From the NCBI GenBank assembly GCA_002315745.1, contig DCID01000051.1, positions 14,020 through 31,606 of the forward strand: a stretch of DNA of 17,587 nucleotides, written 5' to 3'. Origin of the DNA: Bacteroidales bacterium UBA1735. GTDB lineage: Bacteria > Bacteroidota > Bacteroidia > Bacteroidales > Paludibacteraceae. Shown here piece after piece: positions 1 to 6,266 of the stretch; the stretch's first letter is position 1; each line of letters starts with the position of its first letter. Under the pieces are notes generated by a model that worked only from the letters and a program-made list of their open reading frames with translations, was not told the origin of the DNA and did not search any database. Position numbers and translations under genes: made by a program.

Positions 1-126
1 CGTATGTACACCAAGGAGATGAAATGCCACGAATGCGTTTTGCGCGATGGTGAGAAGATACCTGCTCATATACAGAAGGAAATTGCTAAATTAGAAGAAG
101 ATGCGCGCATTAGTAACAGGGGCTAG
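1..126 (+). CDS. C-terminal end of an unrecognised protein (partial)
   Basis: A reading frame is open from the left edge to a TAG at 124-126 and gives 41 residues beginning RMYTKEMKCHECVLRDGE and ending DARISNRG. The composition is protein-like: a KCHEC cysteine pair followed by an amphipathic, Lys/Glu-rich helix. It would overlap the start of the next gene by 26 bp, a common arrangement for co-transcribed genes. I do not recognise the family from so short a piece. It could also be a chance open frame, although no other start or promoter is visible upstream of the dehydrogenase, which fits transcription reading in from the left. Confidence 0.45.
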   Translation, partial: RMYTKEMKCHECVLRDGEKIPAHIQKEIAKLEEDARISNRG

Positions 127-880
127 TTCGGGAATAGGACTGCAATATGCCACCCAGTTGGCACGGGATTATCAGACAGATTTACTGCTAGTTAGCAATC
201 AAGAGAAGGAACTGCAGCAAGTTGCTGACGATTTGGCGGCACAATATGGTGTACAGACTATTGCGCACTATGCCGATCTAAGTAAGACCGATGCAGCGGA
301 AGTGCTGTATGCATATTGTGAGGAGAATAACCTACAGGTTGATATATTGATCAATGATGCGGGGGTATTCTTCTTCAATCCGTACATAGAGACGAGCATG
401 AAACGGATCGAACTCATGCTTAACTTGCACGTCATTACGGTAGCTAAACTATGCCGTCTGTTTGGTGAAGATATGGCTAAGCGCGGCAATGGTTATATCC
501 TTAATATGTCTTCCATGTCCGCTTGGATGGCGATGCCAGGTATTCAGACTTATAACGCGACGAAGGCGTTTATCTATAATTTCTCCAAGTCATTGTGGTA
601 TGAACTTAAACCCAAAGGTGTGCATGTCACAGTCATGGCACCGGGAGCGGTGGATACGGCACTCTTTGGTCTCGCTCCTAACCTGCGTAAGTTGGCTGTA
701 GCATTGACGGTGAGTATCCCACCTGAGAAATTAGTGAAACGAGCATTGAAAGATCTGTTCCGTGGCAAGAAAGCCGATACACCGGGTGTGATCAACTGGC
801 TCTGCACGCCGCTGCTTAAGCATACTCCAGATTGGCTAGTGTTCCTCGCTATGAAGTTCGTGGGGAAATACCAACATTAG
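101..880 (+). CDS. short-chain dehydrogenase/reductase (SDR) family protein
   Basis: A 259-residue classical SDR, an NAD(P)-dependent oxidoreductase with a Rossmann fold, probably cytosolic. Visible motifs are the nucleotide-binding TGASSGIG at residues 6-13, NDAG at 85-88 (a variant of the usual NNAG), and a catalytic set of Ser138, Tyr151 and Lys155 (YNATK). The C-terminal 40 residues are hydrophobic and basic (WLCTPLLK, WLVFLAMKF), which recalls SDRs acting on lipid-like substrates, but the substrate cannot be read from sequence. The ATG at 101 fits because the protein begins directly with the first beta strand (MRALVTGASSGIG) after a purine-rich stretch. It overlaps the preceding partial frame by 26 bp, so it is probably expressed from an upstream promoter. 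Its stop codon TAG supplies the first two bases of a heptad repeat array, and it converges on the RapZ-like gene. Confidence 0.9.
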   Translation: MRALVTGASSGIGLQYATQLARDYQTDLLLVSNQEKELQQVADDLAAQYGVQTIAHYADLSKTDAAEVLYAYCEENNLQVDILINDAGVFFFNPYIETSMKRIELMLNLHVITVAKLCRLFGEDMAKRGNGYILNMSSMSAWMAMPGIQTYNATKAFIYNFSKSLWYELKPKGVHVTVMAPGAVDTALFGLAPNLRKLAVALTVSIPPEKLVKRALKDLFRGKKADTPGVINWLCTPLLKHTPDWLVFLAMKFVGKYQH

Positions 881-906
881 GTTGCAGGTTATAGATTATA
901 GGTAAG
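879..906 (+). repeat. heptad tandem array 1 (AGGTTGC-like, four units)
   Basis: Four consecutive 7-base units read AGGTTGC, AGGTTAT, AGATTAT and AGGTAAG. The first unit begins with the AG of the SDR stop codon TAG. On the other strand the array encodes the last residues of the RapZ-like protein and includes its stop codon. The same unit family recurs at 6238-6265 and 9785-9812. Confidence 0.7.
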
Positions 907-1293
907 GTTTTGTTCGCGGTGGATAACTTCTACTTGTACATCCTTAAACAGTTCAGCGATATGCTGGGCTGTTTTTTGTGCACAATAGACGCTGCGATGT
1001 TGTCCGCCTGTGCAACCAAAAGCGATTTGCAAGTGAGTGAAATTACGCTCGTTATAACGAGCTACATGATGGTCAACCAGTGCCCATGCATGCTCTAAGA
1101 AAGGTATGATTTCACCATCCTGCTCTAAGTAATCGATGACGGGTTGATCGAGACCGGTTAGACCTTTGTATTGATCGTACTTGCCGGGGTTGTGGGTGCC
1201 ACGACAGTCGAATACGTAGCCACCTCCATTGCCACTCTTATCTTCGGGCATACCATGACGGAACGAAAAACTATAGACGGTTACTGAGAGCAT
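889..1293 (-). CDS. RapZ C-terminal-domain protein (lacks the N-terminal P-loop domain)
   Basis: A 134-residue protein matching only the C-terminal domain of the RapZ/YvcJ family. Visible family features are SFSFRHG near residues 8-14, the GNGGGYVFDCRGTHNP block at 21-36, TGLDQPV at 46-52, and the signature GCTGGQHRSV at 93-102. In E. coli this domain of RapZ binds small RNAs and glucosamine-6-phosphate; whether this stand-alone version does so is inference. The N-terminal Walker-type domain of full RapZ is absent. The ATG lies inside the end of the phosphotransferase gene (23-bp overlap, different frame), so the two are probably translationally coupled. As I recall, many Bacteroidota have the two domains on one chain, so this may be a gene fission or a frameshift. 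After the usual HRE ending, the tail QNLTYNL is encoded by heptad repeat array 1. Confidence 0.85.
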   Translation of the reverse strand: MLSVTVYSFSFRHGMPEDKSGNGGGYVFDCRGTHNPGKYDQYKGLTGLDQPVIDYLEQDGEIIPFLEHAWALVDHHVARYNERNFTHLQIAFGCTGGQHRSVYCAQKTAQHIAELFKDVQVEVIHREQNLTYNL

Positions 1294-2182
1294 AGATATA
1301 AGGATATTGCGCGCGCAGGTCTGCGCATGAGGTGAATAATTCGCGTAAGTTGTTAATGGCTATGGGTAATGATTCTACAAAATGGGGTTTGCGTTCGAAG
1401 AGTCCGCGGTAACCATAGGCACCCAAGACTTGCAATAAACGGAAGAGTACGAAGTGGTCTAGGGTATTCCGGTCGAGTTTTGTGTCTGCGAACAGTTCAT
1501 TACGCAACGCTTGTGGTATATTCGCCTTAGCCTGCCACAGGAAGGAAGCGTAGTCATAATAACGAGAGCCTTGACGACCGCCTTGGAAATCGATGAAGTA
1601 GGGTTGTAGTTGGCCATCTTGTTCGCGTAGCATGACATTGCGACTTTGACAATCGCGGTAGAGAAAATAGTCTTGTGGTTCTTGTAAGATTCGGCTGCTG
1701 AGTGCTTCAAAATCGTTCTCTAATAAGTCTTCGGAGAAGTCTATTTGCGTCAGTTTGAGGTAGCAGTATTTGAAGTAGTTGAGATCCCAGAAGATGGAAC
1801 GCTCATTCATGGATTGAACGGGATAACATACCGACCAATCCATACCTTTGGCACCCTCGACTTGGATGCGCGCTAATGCCTGTAAGGTGCGGCGGAGCAG
1901 CTGTTTATCTGACTCCGAGAAGACACCAGACTGGCGAGCGGGTTGGAGGTAATCGAATAGCGATAAAGACCCCAAATCCTCCTGTGTATATTCCATCTCG
2001 TCTGAACTCACTTCATAGACCTCTGGAACAGGCAAACCTAATGCATGAAAATGCCGTGCCATGGTGATAAACGCATGGTTTTCTTCGCGGGATGTTCCTA
2101 CGACTCGAATGACAGTGCGACCATCGGCTAAGTGATCACGAAAATACTGTCTGTTACTACCAGATTGTGCAATCAATTCCAT
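1271..2182 (-). CDS. AmgK-like phosphotransferase (aminoglycoside phosphotransferase fold)
   Basis: A 303-residue kinase-like protein of the COG3178/APH family, which includes AmgK, the MurNAc/GlcNAc anomeric kinase of cell-wall recycling. It starts with the family block SGSNRQYFR (7-15), carries the catalytic loop YRDCQSRNVM (Asp177, Asn182) and the metal-binding FIDFQGG (Asp198), followed by YYDYASFLWQ. Two points argue for the ATG at 2182 although the frame stays open to 2431: a perfect TTTG-20-TACCTTTG promoter lies just upstream, and a longer start would run through that promoter and into the divergent gene. The N-terminus is then about 15-20 residues shorter than I expect for relatives. 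It overlaps the RapZ-like gene by 23 bp. Substrate is unproven; a cell-wall sugar is the best guess given the RapZ partner. Confidence 0.82.
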   Translation of the reverse strand: MELIAQSGSNRQYFRDHLADGRTVIRVVGTSREENHAFITMARHFHALGLPVPEVYEVSSDEMEYTQEDLGSLSLFDYLQPARQSGVFSESDKQLLRRTLQALARIQVEGAKGMDWSVCYPVQSMNERSIFWDLNYFKYCYLKLTQIDFSEDLLENDFEALSSRILQEPQDYFLYRDCQSRNVMLREQDGQLQPYFIDFQGGRQGSRYYDYASFLWQAKANIPQALRNELFADTKLDRNTLDHFVLFRLLQVLGAYGYRGLFERKPHFVESLPIAINNLRELFTSCADLRAQYPYIYALSNRL

Positions 2183-2192
2183 AATTAGGGTG

Positions 2193-2224
2193 CAAAGGTA
2201 GTCTTTTTTGCGCATATATGCAAA
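2193..2224 (-). promoter_or_regulatory. promoter of the phosphotransferase/RapZ-like pair
   Basis: Read on the minus strand, TTTG (2224-2221), a 20-nt spacer with an A-tract, and TACCTTTG (2200-2193) match the Bacteroidota primary sigma consensus TTTG-N19-21-TAnnTTTG exactly. Only ten bases separate the -7 box from the ATG at 2182, so the transcript should have a leader of only a few nucleotides. Confidence 0.8.
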
Positions 2225-2260
2225 TATTTCAGATAAAATTGGCATAAAATTTGCATATAT
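2214..2260. repeat. perfect 12-bp inverted repeat containing both -33 boxes
   Basis: ATATATGCAAAT at 2214-2225 and its exact reverse complement ATTTGCATATAT at 2249-2260 are separated by 23 bp. Each arm contains the -33 TTTG of one of two divergent promoters. The symmetry exceeds what the shared TTTG requires, so it may be an operator for a dimeric regulator, or two copies of an extended -33 element. Confidence 0.6.
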
Positions 2261-2281
2261 CATAAAAAAATAGTAATTTTG
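2250..2281 (+). promoter_or_regulatory. promoter of the outer-membrane protein/TPR/lptC/fabG operon
   Basis: TTTG at 2250-2253, a 20-nt spacer containing seven As, and TAATTTTG at 2274-2281 fit the Bacteroidota consensus exactly. The ATG at 2298 lies 16 nt beyond the -7 box. The -33 element is only 25 bp from that of the divergent phosphotransferase promoter. Confidence 0.8.
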
Positions 2282-2297
2282 CGGCGTATTATTGTGT

Positions 2298-3551
2298 ATG
2301 AATAAATTATACCGTTTCATAGGGGTCGGAGTGATGCTTGTCTTCGCGCTATGCGCGCAGGCGCAGAACAATACTTCTTCTCCCTTCTCCTGTTTAGGAT
2401 TGGGTGACGTGAATGATAACGTGCCTAACACTTTCCGGGCGATGGGTGGCGTAGGTGTGGGTATGCGTAATCACAAGGTACTTTGTCCTTCTCAGCCGGC
2501 AGCATATACAGCGATGGATAGTTTGACATTCATGTTTGACATCGCGGCTTCTGTATTGTGGACGCAGTATCGTGATGATGCTGGTATGCGCAATAAAGTG
2601 AATGGTAATTTGGAGTATCTTGCTATTCAGTTCCCCTTATATAAACGTTATGTATCCTTTTCGGCGGGTGTAATGCCGTATACGAGTGTGGGATATGATT
2701 TGCACTTGACGGATTCGGTGCCCAGTAACGACCCGAGTTATCACTACACGATGAACTATATTGGTAATGGTGGTGTGAGTCAAATTTATGCGGGTGTGGG
2801 TGTGAACCTCTTTGACTGGGTGTCGTTAGGTTTTAATTTCTATTACATGTTCGGCGAGGTGACGAACTCGAAGAGTGTAGTGTTTGCTGAAACTGGGCCA
2901 TCTGCTATTATTCAAGCCTCTTCTACTACCGTGAGTACGGTACGTTTCCGTGAAGGCTTGCAGGTATTCCATACTTTTGGTGACCATGATGTGACGTTAG
3001 GTGCTATTTTTGAGACTTCACGTCCCCTGAATGGTACTTCCATAGCGGCTGAGTCGTCCCAGTTGGATACGGTATATAAGGTGTATGATGTGGGACAAAC
3101 ACCTATGATGTTTGGAGTAGGAGCCTCCTATTGCTGGAGAAAGAGACTGACTTTGGCTTTTGATTATTCTCGCTCCTATTGGTCGCAGATCAATAGATGT
3201 GGTTCCGATGTTGAAGGGGGGACATATGAGATCATTGATCCGTTAAAAGATCGAAATAAATATGCATTTGGTGTGGAATATTGCAATGATCCTATGGGAC
3301 GCAGATATGTGGATCGAATGTGTTGGCGTGTAGGGGCTAACGTTTCTGATTCCTATTTAGCCGCTATGTCGGCGCCGGATTATATGGTGAGCATGGGTTT
3401 TGGTTTCCCGTTACGTAACTCGGGTACAACGCTCAACTTGACTGTTGAATATGGTCACCGCGGACAGATTGCTTCGCTTAGTGAGGATTATATCCGTGTC
3501 ACGTTCAATGCAGCGGTATGTGAGAACTGGTTTATGAAAAGAAAACTTTAA
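2298..3551 (+). CDS. outer-membrane beta-barrel protein, FadL/OmpP1-like
   Basis: A 417-residue exported protein with a signal peptide (MNKLYRFIGVGVMLVFALCAQAQ, likely cut after the last Ala-Gln). The mature part starts SPFSCLGLGDVND and continues with RAMGGVGVGMRN, a pattern common in Bacteroidota outer-membrane proteins of the FadL/PorV type. The rest alternates aromatic and polar residues as in a beta barrel, and the C-terminus (VTFNAAVCENWFMKRKL) resembles the closing strand of that group. Cargo is unknown; hydrophobic solutes are the usual guess. I chose the ATG at 2298 over an in-frame TTG at 2292 because it gives a standard signal peptide. It is the first gene of a + operon with a TPR protein 11 nt downstream, then lptC, which points to envelope function. 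Confidence 0.8.
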   Translation: MNKLYRFIGVGVMLVFALCAQAQNNTSSPFSCLGLGDVNDNVPNTFRAMGGVGVGMRNHKVLCPSQPAAYTAMDSLTFMFDIAASVLWTQYRDDAGMRNKVNGNLEYLAIQFPLYKRYVSFSAGVMPYTSVGYDLHLTDSVPSNDPSYHYTMNYIGNGGVSQIYAGVGVNLFDWVSLGFNFYYMFGEVTNSKSVVFAETGPSAIIQASSTTVSTVRFREGLQVFHTFGDHDVTLGAIFETSRPLNGTSIAAESSQLDTVYKVYDVGQTPMMFGVGASYCWRKRLTLAFDYSRSYWSQINRCGSDVEGGTYEIIDPLKDRNKYAFGVEYCNDPMGRRYVDRMCWRVGANVSDSYLAAMSAPDYMVSMGFGFPLRNSGTTLNLTVEYGHRGQIASLSEDYIRVTFNAAVCENWFMKRKL

Positions 3552-3562
3552 TTGTTAACATT

Positions 3563-4978
3563 ATGAGATATCAATCGATTATTATTTTAGCTTTATGTGT
3601 AGCTTGTCCTACACTAGCATGTGCGAAAAAGAAAGTAGTTGAAGCGGAAGCTGTTGCTCCTGCTCCTGCTGTAGTAGAAGAAGAACAAGAGCCGACTATC
3701 ACGGAAGAGTGTGTTGTGAACGTGAGTTTGGTGCATGAGGCGGTGAAGAATAAACAGTTTACGGAGGCGTATGAGCCTTGGTGGACAGTGTTCAACGAGT
3801 GCCCTAATGCCAACAAGTCCATTTATACCAATGGTGCAAAGATTATAGATTACCTTTATGCGAATGCGTCTGATCCTGCCGAGAAACAACGTTTGGCAGA
3901 GTTAGCCTTGCAGATGTGCGATAAGCGTATCAAATACTTTGGTGATGATCCTAAGTATCCTGCAGCCTATATCTTAGGCCAAAAAGCCATGGAGTACTGC
4001 GATCATATTGTGGGTGATGAATTGAAGTTGTCTGCCTATGGTTGGTTCAAAGAGTCGATTGACAAGATGGGTGCTAACTCGCAGATATCTGTATTGGTAC
4101 GTTTCTTTGAGGTAAGTTATGGTATCTACAAGTCCGATCCTGAGAAGTATGCGGATCAGTTCTTAGCCGACTATACACAGGTGAGTGGATTACTGCAAAA
4201 GATTTTCGATAATCCTGCCAGCAAGAATGGCACCGCAGCTGGTCAACAGAAGGATTACGTGGATAACCTATTTGCAACCTCGGGTGCTGCCGACTGCAAT
4301 AAGTTGGACGACTTATATCGCGATGTAGTGCATAGCCAAGAGTGGCTCGAAGACTTGCTCAAGTATATGAAACTATATGAGAACGTAGGATGTACTGAGT
4401 CTGAGGTTTATTTTTCTGCAGCGCAGAAGGCACATCAACTTCAACCTACTATGGAATCAGCGGTAGGTTGCGCCAAGATGTGTATCAAGAAAGAGGATTG
4501 GTCAGGTGCTGTTAAATATTACGCTGAGGCTATCTCGTTGTCGGATGAATCGGACGTGGAAGCACGTGCCGACTATCTCTATACGGCAGCGGTCATCATG
4601 ATGGATAAATTGCATCGTTATGCTGAGGCGCGCACATGGGCTCGCCAATCACTCGAACTCAACCCCAATCAAGGTCGTTGCTATATCTTGATAGGTTGCT
4701 GCTATGCGGCAGCTAAACCCTATAGTGCCGAAGAGATACCTGCCGCTAAAGCTGCTATCTTGAATAAAACCGTTTTCTGGGCAGCGGTCGATCAGTTTGT
4801 TAAAGCGAAACAGATTGATCCTTCTTGCACGGCAGATGCAGATAAGCTGATTGCTTCCTATAGCAAATATTTCCCTACCAAGGAGGAGTTGTTTGACCTG
4901 CCACAAATGTTCAGCACAGGTTCCTTCATCGTAGGTGGTTGGATTAATGAGAAAACTGTTTGTCGTCCTGCTAAGTAG
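3563..4978 (+). CDS. exported TPR-repeat protein
   Basis: A 471-residue protein with an N-terminal signal (MRYQSIIILALCVACPTLACA), then an Ala/Pro/Glu-rich linker at about residues 22-45 and a long alpha-helical body. Degenerate tetratricopeptide repeats are visible at about 290-420 (AVGCAKMCIKKEDWSGAVKY; ARTWARQSLELNPNQGRCYI). Cysteines 12, 15 and 20 in the signal do not make a good lipobox, so I favour a soluble periplasmic protein, though a lipoprotein is possible. TPR domains bind other proteins; the position between an outer-membrane protein and lptC suggests a periplasmic scaffold in envelope assembly, which is inference. Its last 32 bp overlap the lptC start, so the two are probably translationally coupled. 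Confidence 0.8.
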   Translation: MRYQSIIILALCVACPTLACAKKKVVEAEAVAPAPAVVEEEQEPTITEECVVNVSLVHEAVKNKQFTEAYEPWWTVFNECPNANKSIYTNGAKIIDYLYANASDPAEKQRLAELALQMCDKRIKYFGDDPKYPAAYILGQKAMEYCDHIVGDELKLSAYGWFKESIDKMGANSQISVLVRFFEVSYGIYKSDPEKYADQFLADYTQVSGLLQKIFDNPASKNGTAAGQQKDYVDNLFATSGAADCNKLDDLYRDVVHSQEWLEDLLKYMKLYENVGCTESEVYFSAAQKAHQLQPTMESAVGCAKMCIKKEDWSGAVKYYAEAISLSDESDVEARADYLYTAAVIMMDKLHRYAEARTWARQSLELNPNQGRCYILIGCCYAAAKPYSAEEIPAAKAAILNKTVFWAAVDQFVKAKQIDPSCTADADKLIASYSKYFPTKEELFDLPQMFSTGSFIVGGWINEKTVCRPAK

Positions 4979-5486
4979 TTTAAGTCTCATTGCGTGCCAC
5001 AAGGATAGTAAGGCTATATCGGAGACGATCACAGACCGGACTACTGTTCCTGGTTTGAATGCTTCTATGGTGAGTACCGTAGTGTCCGATTCTGGCATTA
5101 CCCGTTATCGTATCTCCACCAATTCGTGGCAAATATATGACAAGGCAATTCCTGTCTATTGGGAGTTTCCTGAGGGATTGTATTTAGAGAAGTTTGACGA
5201 GAACTTGCATGTAGATACTTGGCTCAAATCTACCTATGCATGGTATAACCAAGATGAGGAAACGTGGATACTAACGGGGAATGTTGAATCTATGAATGTG
5301 GATAGTGAGTTCTTTGAGACAACCCATTTAGAGTGGAAACAGCGGGATCAAGTGATTCGTTCTGATTCGGCCATTCGTATCACCAAAGCGACTTCTATTA
5401 TTGAAGGAATAGGCTTTGAGTCTAATCAAACGATGACTAAATATACGATTTTAAATCCAACGGGAGTATTCCCCATTAAAGATTAG
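4947..5486 (+). CDS. lptC: LPS export ABC transporter periplasmic component LptC (lipoprotein)
   Basis: A 179-residue protein of the LptC family, which passes lipopolysaccharide from the inner-membrane LptB2FG transporter to LptA. The start at 4947 gives a short lipoprotein signal, MRKLFVVLLSSLSLIAC, with lipobox LIAC and Cys17; the frame stays open to a GTG at 4935, but that would spoil the signal. The body has the expected beta-jellyroll pattern (STVVSDSGITRYRI, AYWNF-like VYWEFPEGLYLEKF, LTGNVESMNV, HLEWKQRDQVIRSDS, and a C-terminal IEGIGFESNQTMTKYTI). Many LptC proteins keep an N-terminal membrane helix; here a lipid anchor probably replaces it, as in other Bacteroidota. It overlaps the TPR gene by 32 bp and ends 4 nt before fabG. 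Confidence 0.82.
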   Translation: MRKLFVVLLSSLSLIACHKDSKAISETITDRTTVPGLNASMVSTVVSDSGITRYRISTNSWQIYDKAIPVYWEFPEGLYLEKFDENLHVDTWLKSTYAWYNQDEETWILTGNVESMNVDSEFFETTHLEWKQRDQVIRSDSAIRITKATSIIEGIGFESNQTMTKYTILNPTGVFPIKD

Positions 5487-5490
5487 CGAT

Positions 5491-6231
5491 ATGTTATTAG
5501 AAAATAAAGTTGCCATTATTACAGGCGCTGGGCGTGGTATAGGCAAATCTATTGCGCTCAAGTTAGCATCAGAGGGGTGTGCTATTGCTTTTACGGATGT
5601 AGCATTAACGGATGAGGTGGAAAAGACGCGTCAAGAGGTGGAGACATTAGGAGTGGTGTGTAAGGCGTATGTGTCCAATGCGGCGGATTTTGAGCAAGCC
5701 CATCAAGTGGTTGAACAGGTGATAAAAGACTTTGGGCACCTTGATATCTTAGTCAATAATGCGGGTATTACGCGCGATACCTTATTGCTCCGAATGACTG
5801 AACAGCAGTGGGATGATGTGATAGCAGTTAATCTCAAGTCTGTCTTCAATTTTATCCATGCCGTGACGCCTATTTTTATGCGTCAGCATGCTGGTTCGAT
5901 TATTTCTATGTCTAGTATTGTTGGACTGCAAGGGAATGCGGGTCAATCCAACTATGCCGCATCGAAAGCAGGCATCATTGCTCTTACTAAGTCGGCTGCT
6001 AAGGAGTTAGGTGCTCGTGGCATCCGTGTGAATGCGATTGCACCTGGTTTCATTGTATCTGACATGACTAATCAGATCCCTGAAGATATCCGCAATGAGT
6101 ATATGAAACAAATTCCGTTGCGCCGAGGAGGCACAACGGAAGAAGTGGCTAATGTGGCGCTGTTCTTAGCGTCCGATTTGGCATCGTATGTGAGTGGTCA
6201 GGTCATTCAGGTGGATGGCGCATTGGCCTAA
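5491..6231 (+). CDS. fabG: 3-oxoacyl-[acyl-carrier-protein] reductase
   Basis: A 246-residue classical SDR of the FabG type, catalysing the NADPH-dependent first reduction in each cycle of fatty-acid elongation. Visible features are TGAGRGIG at 11-18, NNAG at 89-92, the active-site Asn114, Ser142, Tyr155 and Lys159 (YAASK), and the conserved C-terminal end SGQVIQVDGALA. Length and motifs are typical. It starts 4 nt after lptC, so it is very probably the last gene of the envelope operon; linking lipid synthesis to LPS export is sensible but may be incidental. It converges on nrdJ, with heptad array 2 in the 35-bp gap and no hairpin terminator that I can see. Confidence 0.93.
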   Translation: MLLENKVAIITGAGRGIGKSIALKLASEGCAIAFTDVALTDEVEKTRQEVETLGVVCKAYVSNAADFEQAHQVVEQVIKDFGHLDILVNNAGITRDTLLLRMTEQQWDDVIAVNLKSVFNFIHAVTPIFMRQHAGSIISMSSIVGLQGNAGQSNYAASKAGIIALTKSAAKELGARGIRVNAIAPGFIVSDMTNQIPEDIRNEYMKQIPLRRGGTTEEVANVALFLASDLASYVSGQVIQVDGALA

Positions 6232-6237
6232 TCGCCT

Positions 6238-6265
6238 GCAACCTACCACCTGCGACCTGCAACCT
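6238..6265 (-). repeat. heptad tandem array 2 (AGGTTGC family, four units)
   Basis: Read on the minus strand the units are AGGTTGC, AGGTCGC, AGGTGGT and AGGTTGC, beginning one base after the nrdJ stop codon TAA. The array fills most of the 35-bp gap between the convergent fabG and nrdJ genes. More degenerate units may flank it out to 6231 and 6272. Confidence 0.75.
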
Positions 6266-6266
6266 G

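Noticed and set aside
2183..2431. Longer phosphotransferase starting at 2431
   Set aside because: The extension would run through both divergent promoters and into the signal-peptide region of the opposite gene, and its residues are not family-like.
6232..6266. Hairpin terminator between fabG and nrdJ
   Set aside because: The gap is almost entirely heptad repeat with no self-complementary stem and no U-run.
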